Of a DNA stretch of 64,000 nucleotides, positions 1 through 14,500 are shown piece after piece. Position numbers and translations under genes: made by a program. Origin of the DNA: Ciona savignyi (taxonomy: Eukaryota; Chordata; Ascidiacea; Phlebobranchia; Cionidae). How positions within the stretch are numbered: position 1 is the stretch's first letter; each line of letters opens with the position of its first letter. The notes below the pieces were generated by a model. The model saw only the letters and a list, made by a program, of their open reading frames with translations. It did no database searches and was not told the origin of the DNA. Location: contig CH002030.1 of NCBI GenBank assembly GCA_000149265.1, positions 59,568-123,567 on the forward strand. The letters run 5' to 3'.

Positions 1-886
1 CGCAACCCAACACATGTGAATCAGATGTCGTTTACCCAAAAACTAATTCGTTTAGTCAATCCAGTTAAAACTTGTCATTCATTCCAATATGCTTATATAT
101 AAACAAACAAATATCTTTGACAATTATATTTTACTGGGCACAATAAATTTCTGAGCATTTACCATTACATTATTTGATAGTTGTTAATTGGTAGACCCAT
201 ATTGCATTCCGCGGTATTTAGAATCCATTTTGGTCTGTTTGCACACGTGGCCACATTACTGATATATAGCTGAGTTGCACTTGTCTTTAATCACCCAATG
301 TCACGCAATATGCTACTTATAATCCGATCATTTCTTTTGCTACTTACACATTGGCATTTAGCATTTATCAATTATTAAATGTATTTTTTTAATTATTTCT
401 TGGGAAGCTGTTTTGGTGCCATAAGACCTGTAAAAAGCGAGCCTCTGAAAAAATGATTTAGTACCCAGTTATGTGAAATTATGAGATTTTAAATTCTACT
501 TCGCCCAAATAGCGCCCTCAACCACGTTGCCAAACGGAAATTAATCCCATCAACCCCAGTATGGTTTGAGTAATAGGATGAAGTAATGAATTATGCGGAA
601 CCCGCTATTCAATATACGGAAGTTGAAAATAAATCAAAAGTTAATTCGATGCTCTTAACAATGAACTTTTTGTTTGGCGTTAGCATTGGTTGCGTTCTCA
701 AATTTAGGTAAATCTGTACATACGTAACGTAGGCCTACAGTCAATACTGGAATTGATAAAAACAAGTATTAATATAGTGATTGTCTCCTCAATTTAATGT
801 CACAGACAAGCTCATGTATAGAATATTTAGTTGAATGTGGATTGCATTGTGTTTGCAATGAAGCAAATTAATTTCTATTTTGATTC

Positions 887-955
887 ATGGATACGCCTGT
901 GTGGGCTTTACTAGCTGTACTGCTAATCGTGCAGAACGACTTGGTTCGACCCCAG
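887..955 (+). CDS. candidate signal-peptide first exon (weak)
   Basis: An ATG at 887 opens a frame that begins MDTPVWALLAVLLIVQND, a short polar start followed by a leucine/valine-rich core, which is the shape of a secretory signal peptide. The frame reaches CAG|gtgtgt at 955/956, a usable splice donor in phase 0. If spliced there it could be the first exon of the cadherin gene, but I found no exon linking it to 5786. Vertebrate FAT1-3 carry about ten more cadherin repeats than are visible here, so the real first exon may be far upstream. It could be a chance ORF. Confidence 0.2.
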
Positions 956-3900
956 GTGTGTTTTCCAATCGTTGTTTTGTTAATTCGAGCAGTTGGTTCA
1001 CAATACTTAAGCTTTTGAGTACGACAGGGATCCAGAGTCGCCGGAACCCAAATCTAGAAAGTCGCTTCGATCGCTTTTGACACGCTTTTGTGTGCAACTG
1101 TACCGGGTCGGGATCCCTTGCACGCTTTTGTGTTTTTCGCCCTCGACAATAGATCTCGCCCAGAAAATACTGTGATTAGCGTTTCAGTGGACAAAGAACC
1201 AGACATAAGACTCTGCGATATCGAGTTTTCGCCAACACATCTTCCATCCCTCGAATAAAGTGCTGAAGACTGCCCAGTGCTGTCCACTGTCCCTGGAGAC
1301 CTTTGTTGGTTTATTTGTGTGAACAGTCAGTATAAACTCTCTCACCAACTGGCGCATATGGCTTTGTTTTCAATGGAATAGATCTTTGGGGATTAAAATT
1401 GGATTTAAACTGTATGTTGGCAATCCGGTGTTTTGATAAACCTACAGAATGTACCGTTTTAAATCAACACGGAGTTTTGAAAAGCAAACATTGCGAAATA
1501 ACACCTCAGCCGGTCTAGCTCGTTTTACTGAACAAACTTTGCTTAACCTGCGAATTTCACGTCATTAAAACGTCATAAACACAGCGTCGTTTACCCGACC
1601 TCCAGACGAATTTCGGTTACTGAGAAATGATCGTCACACACATTCAAACAAGCGGCGAAATTGGCCGTTTGTGCGCTGCGGGTTATTATATCGAAGTAGA
1701 GTTCAAGTCCAATTGAAGAAAATTATTCTCGCTTGTATCTCCTGGAAAAACTAGCTACTTTCGCTATTTCCGCCTTGTTTGTTATTTCTGTGATCCTTGT
1801 TAAGATCGCGACGTTTAAGTGTGCTCGTTACAACTTCTACCTTCTCTTAGAAACGGTTAAGTGGTTATGGCTTCATGCAGAATTGTGTGACTACAACGAT
1901 GTGCACGTGTTAAGCAGAAAGAAATAATCGATTTGTATTAAGCAATGTGTGTTAGATTTTCGTGTCTCAATTTAGGGTTTTTGCCCAACGCATCATACTT
2001 TGTACAATTCACTGGAAGTGGCGCAAACAACTTCATCAAATTAATTTAACCTTCATTTAGCCCCTTGCTTCGTTCAATAAATTTTGATCGAGAAAGATTT
2101 TTTCAGGATGGCCGCAATTCTTTTCCGCATGTGTCACTGTTTATTCACACACACAAGAAGTCATAAATTCAGGGTGACGTTGTTGTAACGTGATCAATTT
2201 TTACGCGTAATTTTGCGTCAAATTCACCCAACCCTCTCGGCTGACTCATATACTATTAAATAACCATGTATGATAGCCTATAATAAAGTATGACGCTGTT
2301 TCCCAAATTTAAAGGTAATGATTGAATAATGATTCCTATGCCTTATACAAATTATTTTACACATAACTGGTTTTATTCGCTGCTCAACAAACATCTCAGC
2401 AGAACGAAGCGGCCATTAGGGTAATCCCTTAACTATCAATATGAACTGAGACTCAAACCAATTTCATTCCATTTTCATAAGCTTCATTCAAAATACAATG
2501 AAGCAAAATACTTTCCTTTGGTATTTTGTTATAGAAATTCAGTTTTTATAAAACTTATTGTAGTTTTATCAATTTTAAATCGTACAATAACACTGTTAAA
2601 CGATGAATTGTTGTGGGTTTCGTTCGGAGGGCATTTTAACCTTTGTTTTCCTCGGAGGAAACGACTTCCAGAGCGTTTGGAATTTACTATGGGCGCTAAT
2701 GATTTTGAATAGGACCACGTTGGGCGTATCTAAGTGATATGAAAGTGGTGACAGGAAACAGCTTTCAGATTTTACTGTGGTCGTTTCGCACCACTTACTG
2801 CTTGGAAGCCTCGTATTTATCTCGTTGTGCGTAACAGACCGTATTGCCACAATGTTGGTCAACCAGCTACCTTACTGTGGTTAGGGTTGGGCTTACCAGG
2901 CAACAAAGAACATTTCTAAATGACTGGATACATAAAAAGAACATTTCTCTTTCGAAACTGAAACATAGAAGACGTATAAAATGAAAGGGCTTATTAAGTA
3001 TTGTATGTTCCGCCCACACGTCATGCCCCTTTGTTGTTGGTAGGGACCAACACGAGCAACAATAGCCCAGGTATCACATTCTGCACGATTCGATACAGAA
3101 ACAATGGATGACTGTATATGTTATCACTTATCAATCCGGCGGTGAATTAAAATGCTCGGCAATTCTCAGGACACAGCAGGGCACACACTTATCCCACGCA
3201 TAGTCAGACTGGGCGTCTGGTTAAATCGCCCCCTGTCAATATCAATTTTTGAACGATAAAATAAACCCCGATTTAAGATATCATTATAACTGGTATATTG
3301 TTTAATAAAAACCCATCTACCAAAGCACCTGTAAGCTACATTATTAAACATTTAATGAGGTGGTCCATGTTTAATAAAAGTGTGCTCCGAATTCACCCTA
3401 TATTTTTAAAGGATAAATTTTGATAATAGTTCTTCCATCTAATTTATTTGTGCAAGATTCATCTTGACCACTTCATTTAACGGCCCAAACGGAATAGCTG
3501 TTTTGTCACATTGTGAAATATTTCGCGTTCGTACTTCCGCACCGTGAATGACGGCTGTTTATTTTTCACGTTAATCTGGTAAGACAGACTATATTGTTTT
3601 GACAGCCGTCGGGCCTTTTTCATAACCCAAGTCGTTTTGTAGGCTGAGAGTACTTGCATAGGCAGCTAAAGCCCAGTCTCGCCAACCAGGCCGTCTTAAC
3701 ACGATTAACTAAAACAATCTGTTTTGGCTCTTTGCCTTCATAACAACTTGCCGTGGATTGTACGATGTTAAGTAATCCAATTTGATGCGTTTACCAAAAT
3801 ACGATTTTCTGTGGACAGCTTTTGTTTGTGAGTAATTGGCCTCTACTTCTTGGCCTCCGATCCATTGGCAAGTTGCTTTGAACGGTCTGCGGTTTGCCTC

Positions 3901-5006
3901 ACTAATGGCGCTGCAGGTTCCATGGCTACGGAGAGATTAACTAATGACGTCTTCCAAATTCCGAACTTCGCACTGGCCTTCGCCATCCGTCGCATTGGTG
4001 CCTCGTGAGGATCGAAAAACTCGATTGGGCCATTTTGTCAAAACATAAAGTTGTTGTATAAGTTTAGTTTTTTTAGTTTATTTCTCGAACGTAATTGAAC
4101 ATATGCAAATTTAATGACACACACACTGACTACAAATTAGTTATTTGGTATCATAACTTTTTTAAATTACACTGAAACTAATATCCAAACCATAGGCAAT
4201 TCCCCCTACCGCAAATTGGTTGGAATTTTCTCATTTTTCGTTTACCCGAAGAACGTAAATTGTTTATTAAAACTGAGCAAACGACTCAAGTGAGCAAATA
4301 AGTTGGTGCAAGCCCCCGCGGGCGCCCAATATGCTGCTTCATAAATTTCTCACTTACCGACCCTTTCATGTGGGCTGGGCGCGTGCGGATATTGAAACTG
4401 TGCAGAACCCGTCTTCTGAGATTTCAACACCCAAAGTCGGTCAAAGTCGGTCTACGCCCCCGTTATTCGGAGTATTTAAAACGGCTCTGTTTTACGCAAC
4501 GTGTAACAGACACCGTTTCGTTTGAAGTACCTTGAAATCTATATTAAGTTGTCTGAGGTAGTTTTAAGTCGCCAAACATAGCAAGGCGTGTGTTGATGTT
4601 GCAATAACACTCAAGTACCGTCTTTCCGAACGCGTGTCATTTGTTCTGGTCGTCGTCACATACAAAATAATGTGGCGAGTTACCTTAAAAAGAAAGCGTT
4701 TCCATAGGAAAGTTACAACGGAACTCACAACATATCGACATCGGCGTAATAACCCGGTGGAGATCTTGATGGTTTATCAGCAATTCGTTGTTTTCCTAGT
4801 GTAAACCTTCGTTATCTGTTTCACCGAGCAATAATCAAGCAACGAAGATTTGATTATCTACTGCATATACCTCGTACGTCTTGGTCCCGCGATAAAACAG
4901 AGGGATCGCAAACATAACAGGCCGTGATCTGGACAAGCCAGCACCGTAAAATCAGCTTGTTATAACTGTCCACAAACTATCGCCATAATTTCCTATCGGA
5001 TAACAA

Positions 5007-5106
5007 NNNNNNNNNNNNNNNNNNNNNNNNNNNNNNNNNNNNNNNNNNNNNNNNNNNNNNNNNNNNNNNNNNNNNNNNNNNNNNNNNNNNNNNNNNNNNN
5101 NNNNNN
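5007..5106. other. assembly gap (100 N)
   Basis: Exactly 100 N bases, the usual placeholder for a scaffold join of unknown size. A cadherin exon could be hidden here, so upstream exon structure cannot be excluded from this assembly. Confidence 0.99.
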
Positions 5107-5785
5107 TTATCTGGTCATCTCGCTTCCTTCGAAAACCGCCTATGTTCGGTGAAAGCTGCCATTAAATTACATCATCATTTTACTCAAATAAGAAAAAAAC
5201 TACAGAAAAAATCTCTATAAACATGTCTATTAAACCACACTAAATACTTATCTTATATTTTAATTGTCTTATTTTCTGATTTTCAGGTTAAACTTTTTAA
5301 TAGTCTATAAAATCGATTTGGCGCATTGCTCCAAAATAATTGAACTTAAATTAAGTTTTAGGTTAACCATTCCCAACCATCTGTAACGCGAATCATCAAG
5401 GTGTCGTATAAGGTCTGGTAAATGATCAGTCAGTCAATTACCAGCATTGATTGTGTTCTCCGTGGACGTGGGTTATGTTGGTTACGACTTGTATTAAAAT
5501 TTCATTGAATCGATTTGGACATTATATAGTTTTATTAACATGTTGGTTACGGTATAAATTTTGAATTCCAGTGTGCTACACGCAATCTGAGGCCGAAACC
5601 CTTAGTTACATTTGTCTTATTGCCTGGAACTGTATTTGAATAAACATGCTATTAGTGTGGTTCAGATTGAGACAACTTGAAATGGAACTTAATTACTTGC
5701 GATCGATAATACGTGTGACGACTTATTTATATATTGTGCCTATAACATTATGTTGCATTTAAAAGTAAACTTTTATATTTCACAG

Positions 5786-8700
5786 GCATCATCACGACGA
5801 AAAAACGAAAACTTGATCGTGAAAAATTGACGTTTCAAGACACCACGTTTGAGGTATGCATAAAACATACAACCCTGTGTAATATTGTTTGCTCTCTGTT
5901 TTCCAGATATCAAGTACGACATATATAATGTGTTGATACATATATCCTATCGCTAAGCTAAGAGTCCCATCGCCAAATTCCGCCTATCTCGATCATTAAA
6001 TACAATTTTCTTCAATTTCGAGATAAACTTCCCTTCGCGCTTCGCGAAAATTGACTTTCAAAATTTAACCACGTCGCTTCGGTAATTACCATCAGGTGCA
6101 CGGTATGAACATAATAGCGCTTTGATTTTAAAACCAGATATTTGACTATTACTTTGACACATCCCTGTGTTTATATGTTGCATGTTTTCCGTTGATCCCA
6201 CTGTAATGAACAGTCTATAGATTTCAATATAAGTACTGGGTACTGTGGGTCAACCTTACGATTAAGTATTTCGTTTTTGATCCCTTAAAATATGCACCCT
6301 TGCTAGTTGAGTAAAATCCGTGCTATTAAGCCACGTGAATTAAGAGTTATTTTAAAATTGCAATGGTACTTATTTTCATTACTTGTTGGAGGTATGACAA
6401 AAAAACTGTGTGTGACATCCCCTGAGAAGGTTTTTGAAAATGTCTAATAAATATTCGGTGATTTTAAATGGGTTCTCCTGAGATTCATGTGGTCGGGATA
6501 GTTTGTATTGTGGCAATAATAAAACGCAGATGATTTTAAGCATTTTGCTTTATAAGTGCTTTTGCTTAAACTTAGCTGTGGGAGGAATTTTGAAACACCA
6601 TGTATGTGACTATTTGCGCAGACGAGCGTCTGTCCAGGTCACAGGATGCATACTGTGAGATCCGTTTCGTGCTTTTTATTTCTTAGAATACATGCCGAGT
6701 TGCTCGGTCCCACCGCGGCGTTGAAAATAAGCCATAATCCGCCGAGGTCCGTAGCTTATTGTGCTCAAAAGTCACTGAAAATCGCTTGCGGTCAGGCACA
6801 ACCCCAGAATTGAGCCTTGCTTTTATTAGCAAGTCGTGACTATTGGCTTTAAGCCTGGAAGGAATTTTATCCAAGTCCCGTGAGCCGAGTCTATCAAAAT
6901 AAGGCTGTGCTTGTATTTTGCTTACATAGTGCTGCTTGGCACGATCGATTACAATGGCTGTGTTTTCACGCCGAATACTTTTGCTTATATTCCGATTCAA
7001 TGCGATGTATTAGAAATAAATAAACATCACTTGGGTAACTGGTTATTTATAAATACTTGTATCGAATTGTCATAATACAACTACCTTTGTCAAGCTTTTA
7101 TACTCACCATTAGACTGTCCTGTCACAATTTTTTTATTATCGTGCTGTGTATGTTGTTTCGGATTTTTGTTTATGTTAAATAGTCCAATTTTTAATTTAT
7201 TAATTATCCATACTGACTATTCTTAACACGTTGCTTAATTGTTAGAGCTGTAAACATAAGTTATTAGCCTAATTTGTTTGCTCTTTTCATTGTTGTCGGT
7301 GTTCGCGCTATTCTAAAGTAATTCTATAACCAATATTTTTGCTTTCAGTACAGTAAGCCGCAAATTACTGTCTTATTTTAAACGTAGTTGCCAATTTCAT
7401 CATGTTTGTTGGCGTAGCTTCAGTTTTAAATTCTCAGTTTCTTTGTGTGTAGCATTAGCTTTGTGTTGTAACTGTAAACAGCAGTTAAGTGAGTTGGTTT
7501 CGCCGGTAAAGTGTAAACACGTTTACGCGTGGCTGTCCCGAACCAGTTACTGGAACTCTCGTGATCTGAAGTACACTCTACAGTGTACACGTTTCACGCT
7601 TCGTTTACTTCTCAACCAAAGTTCTTTTGTCAACACGCTTAATAAATGTCGAATCGAATTTGCTTGTCTGGTTCAAGTGTAATCAATCTTAACCTTAGAT
7701 TTGTATGAGATGCACCTTGATATGCATTCACTCGGCAACTACTACGAGATTAAGCGTGATCAACTTCCCTGCCCGTCACGAGCTTAACCAACCCAATGAG
7801 ATCTTCCCCACATTACTACAATTCAATACATCCACAACTAATTACTTTGGTTTGGATTTGTTTAAAAAAACTCGCGTTTACACCACAAACATATATATCT
7901 CAATCCATATTTCCTGTGCATTATTCAAATGTCTGTAACCCCCTAATGGACTACCACCCAGGCCGAAACTATTTTTATGTACCCCCTTCACGCACTGTCA
8001 CGTCATAATACAACCCCAGGTAATAGTAACAAACGTCTAATGGACCTTTTGTTAGCCTGTCCTAATCTTTGCGACATATCAGCCTCCGAAAGCTAAAGTA
8101 CAAGACTATATTGTCGATACCACCCATATAGTCACTTACAAATCCACCGTTACCCCCAAACATTTATCACAACCAGCGTTTCCTATAGTTAAACCGATAT
8201 TAAGTGTAAATGGCGACAAGGCCCATTTAGCAGCTTATACTTGTCTCCTATAAGCCTGAAACAACTGACTATGGGATTAGTTTCTCTTCAGGCCCAGTAC
8301 ACATCGCGTGCTGAGTTCTATAAAGTTTATTCAACTTTAATCCCAATACTTTATCACAAAACCCGAGTTTTATAAATGTTATTGCTGAGTACATATGCAG
8401 TAATCTGTCAGCATTATATTTGTGCGGTACTTTAGCAAACTCATGCTAATCTTGTTTGTGTAGCGGAGAGGTAAACGATAACTTATAGTTCCACCCTGGC
8501 AAGCATTTTCCGAGCCCATAGCTTTAAACCCCCCTTTAGGGCTTTATTTGCGAATCGCATTATTTTAATTATAGTGTGACATTCGTAATCTGATAGGTTC
8601 AGGGCTTAAAAGTCTCAATACCAGAATAATTGTTAGTTTTATTTTTATTTTTTGTCTATTATACAATCTATGGATGTCAAGACCACAAAAATGCCTTAAA

Positions 8701-11551
8701 GAAATAGAAATATGTAAGACTATGACCGCAAACACACAAACGCAGGCATGGGCAACATACGACACGGGAAGTGATTTTGACTAGCCCGCAGACTGTATCT
8801 AACCATACCCTGTAATTAAGATATAGAATACTTTTCATGTAATCATCCGGTCCACCAAGAACTTCATTTTCCCACATCTGGCCCGCCGACTAGAGAAGTT
8901 GCCCAACCCTGCACAAACGCGTATTATTTCCACTGTTGAACACTTCTACCACATAGTTAATTAAACTTGTGGCTTGTTCGCAATTCAAAGACGAAGCATA
9001 TGTTAATTATATGCGGCATTAATTCTGAATACATTTCATTTCTATTCGAATCATTATATTTCTTTGTATTCAATGCCCAATACGCGTATGTCTATGACGC
9101 TCTATTCTATTGTGGTCTACAAATTCAATTAAAGTTAAATGAAAAATAACAACGCACACAAAGGAAACTCATTTTACGCCAAATCAACATTGAATATATA
9201 TGCAACTCAAATGACATAGGGATTTCATGTTTGTGAACTATGTAGTTTTGCGTGTTGTTTTGGGCAATTTACTACGCTAAGTTGTGTCTTAATGAAAGTG
9301 TTTTTGTTGTAATCTTATTTTGGTGATTTTTACCTCATTACATTTACCTGCTGCGTATTAGGCAAACGAGGCGCATTGTAATATGCTCATGCGCTGTGCA
9401 ACCTCTATTTTTTTTTATTCAGTCGCGCCGATCCTTTTCAGATCCGTTCCAGATTACTGTGTTGTATTTTGCGGTACAAAATCGTGCAATGTAAGGAATT
9501 TGCGTGAACTTGAGCTCTGGCGAAGAGTGATATGCCTTTTAGGATTTTAATTAAGCTTTCTCCAATCCTTTAGAGTTCAACCCAGCGTTGCATATGCCAG
9601 CAACGCTCTGTCGAACTCGTGTCAGATTTACGCATCACGATGTTATACACCTTACCGAAATAATGCTGGCATTACGTCAACAGATGTTTTCGGACCATCT
9701 GGCTTCTATATATGTTTTCGCCGTTTTCTTATCGCTTTAAGCAAATTTAATACCGCATTACGTCGGCACTACACAAAAATGCATGGATCTCAAATCGTTC
9801 GCTCCATGATGAAACAGACTGTAACTAAGTTACCAACCCATAGCTGAATAAAATTTACTTAGACACTCCCATATACGCTTCTTTTGAAGTCAATTTGCTT
9901 CAATATCGTCGCCAGAAATCTACACAGTTAGGTAAAACCCCGGAAATCCATGTCGCATGCGTATAATACGTGCTCCAGATCAATCTGAGTGATAATAACA
10001 CCAACGCCCTAGTTTTTCAAAGGGTCATCATGTTTGACTTTGTTTTGCTACCATAGTAGATGTGTTTGCTGGTCAACAAAACCCTTGTCCATCGTAAAAC
10101 CGCGTAAACTATTTCATGTTTGCTGAACCCGATTACTGGCAAGGCGCGACACTAATGCATCTTCCGTTATTAGGACGTTTGTAATCCGATATAGTTCAAC
10201 TTTGACAAGTCGCTTCCATCTTGCTAAACCCTCGCTCAATTTGTCTTTTGGATTAGCTTTCATTCTGAATGCATTTGTGGCATTACGCTTTGTAATGATC
10301 ATTAACATAACTAAAGGTGGTCAAAACATCGGTAGAAAAACACCGAGGCGAATTTTTATTTTTGTACATCTGTAATAGTCGTGGGTGGGCTATACAAAGT
10401 TATGTATGAAATCGAGTTCGCCATTTTGTAATTATTTTTTCCAAAATCATTAAAATTCAATTTTCCAAATATAAATAATTCATTATAATTTAAATTGTTA
10501 TGTGATTCTTCTGTATTAAGGTTGTAATGACAATTATAACCAAAACAAATAATTTTAGGTCGTAATTTCGGACGGAGGTACTCCCCCTCTTACGTCATTA
10601 GCGAAGGTAGTAGTGGAACTCACAGACGAAAACGACAATTCGCCAAAGTTTCTACCCAACATTGAGTATACGCTCAATATTCCTGCGAGGAACCGGACTA
10701 GAAACCCGACTGAAGTGTAAGTTTGATGTTAAAGTAACTGGTACAAGTTGTACTTTTTGTCCTGAACAATTTTTTTATTTACGAAAATGCCTGTATACTT
10801 ATATTCAATATAGACAGCAATATAAACAGAAACCTGTCAGCATTACAATTTTTATTTAACAGTAAACATTTTTTTGAAACATTATCCATGTTTAAACCAT
10901 ATTAACTTATACAGAGCAGTAAACTTTAACACCACATTTCTACAGTGCGCGTGTGGTGGCCCATGATCGTGACACAGGTCGGAACTCCAACATTGACTAT
11001 CGAATACACGGTAAAGGCCGATTCGAAATTAACCCCAAAACAGGAGTGATCACAACGGAACATGCATTTAAAGAAAATATGATCAGCGTCGTAAAGGTAA
11101 ACATTTGATTGTATAAAAAGGTATTGTGGACACCCTCGTCGCAGAGACTGTAAGCTTCTTTTTTATTATCACCAAAAAGTCTTTTGTAATTTGAATTTTG
11201 GGTATCATCACGATATTACATACTTTATTGTTGCACATGACTTCTTGTATCTGTGAAATATCGTTTAAATTTTGTTTGTCCATATAATACTTATGTTATT
11301 TCATTTAGATAATTGCTATGGACAATGGAAACCCTCCAAGGCAGTCGAAAATTCAGCGACTTGAGATCCGATGGACCGCGCAGCCAATTTCATCAATCCT
11401 AGCTCCGAAGTTTGTCTCCAGCTCAATCGAAGATGTTCTCATATTTGAAAGTGTGGAGAAGAAATATCAGGGTTCGGCCGAACAGTCGAATTATGTTGCT
11501 TTGATCCAAGCAACCGACGAGGATTCAACCGACCTGCGGTATATGATCATG
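5786..11551 (+). CDS. FAT1/2/3-like: FAT-like exons 1-4: first visible cadherin repeats
   Basis: Exons 5786-5853, 10559-10716, 10946-11096 and 11309-11551. The first exon starts in phase 1 and reads GIITTKKRKLDREKLTFQ, the strand motif that precedes the second half of a cadherin repeat. It joins in frame to VVISDGGTPPL and to the calcium site ELTDENDNSPKF. The next repeat has VVAHDRDTGRNSNIDYRI and INPKTGVITT. That repeat ends in a non-canonical stretch (ILAPKFVSSS) with no DxNDN motif. The first intron (5854-10558) is 4.7 kb and holds no feature I recognise beyond chance ORFs. The joins at 5853/10559 and 10716/10946 preserve frame exactly, which supports the exon calls. Confidence 0.88.
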
Positions 11552-14500
11552 GGTAGGTCAATTCTGGTTCAAATTGGCTTAAACCGGTTTCCTATGTTAC
11601 TTGGGTGCTTGCGAGATTGTAGTGGAGTACAACAATTTGTTTGATATTAAGCCAAACATGTTAATAATTGAACAGGACAATATTGCTGGGCGAGACTTGA
11701 TTGACAATAAGTGCTGTTTATAGTTGTCAATTTTCAAATACATAACTGGCAAGTAACTTCTTAATCTCCCCACGGGTGATCGACATTGGTATCGCCGATT
11801 GCTTTAAGAGTAATTGCCACCGTTGTCTGTCGTGTCGAAGCTATTTTTAGTGAGTACTATATGACTTGTAATGGGTTCGAAAGTGTGTAGCGTTTGACTT
11901 AGCGACAGAACGGCGGCGTTTCGATTGCTCTTTCCTCTTTACGTAACTTCAAGTTCTTTTAACTGTCGGATTACTGATTAAGACGTTGACTTCCGTCAAT
12001 TAAATCAAAATAAACTTGCTCGTATGACACTTTCCCAGTAGCTGTAGTCGAATTACGTTTTGCTGCATTCCATTGTAAAAAAATCCGGATTACATACACT
12101 GTAGACTCATTATTTGCTATTTATCGTCAAAACAGATCTGGTTTTGAGTAATGATCGAGTCTTCAATATCTCGCCTAATCGGTCATTACATGGCAAACCG
12201 ATGCCTCATTTTCGTATCAAATTACTGGAAGAAGTTCGTTAGAACTGTAAGCCGGGAAGCTATAAAATCTATTTTTACTGTCAACTACCAAGTGTCACAA
12301 TATTTGCGCAACCCCTTCCCGAAAGTGGCAGGTCACACTTTCCATCTCACGGCCAACTTGTTGTACATCAGACAACAGTTCACGGTTGACGGACTTCCCC
12401 TTGAAGTCTTGACAGTTAAAGTTAGATAAATTTACTTCCCATGAACCGTTAAACGGCCATTAGCTTATCGGCTGATTTTTCCCTGGAACATTTTCAAGCA
12501 AACCATTGTGTATTGCATGATGGATTCCTCTGTTCATACTGGGTATATTTGGCTCATTAACGACCTAAGCTTCGCATCATATTCATAAATACATCCAATC
12601 TATCCAGCGAACGCTGTCCTAGTTTTGAATTTTATACAACAAAGATCAGAATTACAAGAATAGTTCAACCAAATTACCACTCGTTACTTAATAACATACA
12701 ACAACCGACATGTAATCATGGAAATGCGCAAGTTAATCTCACACATCTTATACTAAATCTTGTCGAATAGAAAAAAATCATGAACAAAGCGCACTTTTCG
12801 CTCAATTTCATCACTTTTCGCTCAATTTAAAATAACATCCGTTCATATTTCAGCTGGCAACGAGGACTTGATGTTTCATTTGAACAATGAAATCGGCTCG
12901 TTACTCGTAACCGGGTTTCCTGACGCTGAGACCAAGAGGAAATACAATCTTACTTTGCTGGTCACAGACGGATACAACAGTGATATTGCAAATGTAAGTT
13001 TAACTTTCTCTGCCTTTCTCAGTCAAAATTCTATGATTTTAGATCTGGTTGTTTTATTAGGAATACACTGGGAAATGTTGCTAATATTGTTTGCTTGGGT
13101 CTATTCCAAAAGGTGAAAAATCACTTTGAAGGAAGTTTGATAACTTGTCCCCACGATCCAATAGCTGAATCTGTTGTAATGTGCTGTGTGAAATGTATAC
13201 TTTCCGGCTGTTTATTTATAGTTGATCCCATTAATCCACTGGGTTTAGGCGATGTCCACTATTGCTCAGGACCACAAACGATTAGCGGAAAGTTTTGATT
13301 CTCCAACATTTCGTCTGAAAGATCCTGTTTAGCGGGACCGATTTAAGCTTCACACAATTAAACGACAAACCCTTTATATATAATGCACCTTTGAATACAA
13401 TACATTAAATAAATTTGTCAGCCGCAATTATACAACTAAATAAAACGGCCACATCTACAATAGCCTTATGTTCAAGGCTTGAAATGTGTTACTTATTCAG
13501 ATTGTGATTCGAATTGGAGATTTAAACGACCATCGTCCCGAGTTCGAAGAGCCAGTTTACGAAGGGACGGTGTTGGAGAACACACCGGTTGGGACACGAG
13601 TCATGCAAGTCACTGCTGTTGATGGCGACATTGACCTGGACAGGAACGGCAACATGATATATCGAATATGGAGTAGTATTCACCCTTCAAGCCAGGACTT
13701 GTTCCGCATAACATCAGGTTAGTAATCCGTGCTGATCATTCGTGTCATATTTTCCAGCAAAAGTGTTACCCACCTCGCAGTACAACGTGAAATTTTCGAA
13801 GTGAATGAATTTGCCATGTATGATTTTTATAACACTTAATTTGAAGTTTTTTTGGAAACCGGTAGTGCAACCTTTTTGGATAAAAATTATGTTATTTTTC
13901 CTTGATTGTTCATTATTATTCCAGATGGTGTAATATACACACAAGGTAACTTGGATAGGGAGGTGCAAAAGGAACACATCTTCATCATAGAAGTGGACGA
14001 CCAAGGATCACCTTCGTCGCTACAGGTTTGATTTATAAATTTACTCTTTATTTCGTGTCTTGTAAAACATCAATGTAAGATTACTACAGAGGATACCTTA
14101 CTTTTCGACCGAAAATAATAAAATATTTTTTAAATTGCGCCACCAAGCCTGTCAGTTGCCAGAGGTTTGTCGTTCGACATTATATCACCCCGATTGTAGG
14201 TAAAATATTGTTTTGTAAGTCGCCCAAGTTGGGTTAAGATTGGGTTTGTGTTGCGGGTTAAATAAATATTAAATCTTTCAGAGCTACTGTCGCGTCGTCA
14301 TTACCATTGGTGACGTGAACGAACATCCGCCACGCTTCACTGCTTCGAGGTACTCTGGTCACGTGACAGTGGGGGTAGCGGACGAATCAGTGGGTCCTGA
14401 TGACATGGTATCGACCAGCATCGTGACTGTGCGTGCCAGCGATCAGGATATGGGGGAAAACGCACGGATCGTGTATTCAATCTTATCAGGTAAGTTCGAG

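Larger units (their letters stand above)
1..5785. other. 5' flank or large 5' intron, no confirmed exon
   Basis: No cadherin-type exon is recognisable in this stretch on either strand, although the first confirmed exon downstream (5786) begins in the middle of a cadherin repeat. The missing upstream exons therefore lie left of the window, in the N gap, or are too diverged for me to see. The only candidate is a short signal-peptide-like reading frame at 887-955. The motif cacgcttttgtgt occurs twice at about 1080 and 1121. CpG is not depleted here. Short open frames in this stretch show no family motifs. Confidence 0.6.

Noticed and set aside
1100-1255. Open frame with PENTVISVSVDKEPD, at first sight a cadherin strand motif
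   Set aside because: It runs into a stop within 20 codons, lacks D-x-D or YxI strands and has no supporting splice sites.
6683-7000. 105-codon open frame on the - strand in FAT-like intron 1
   Set aside because: No recognisable motif, no splice or polyadenylation context, and frames of this length are expected by chance in a 64-kb AT-rich window.
12151-12429. 92-codon + strand frame in FAT-like intron 4
   Set aside because: The exons on each side join in frame without it, and its product shows no cadherin features.
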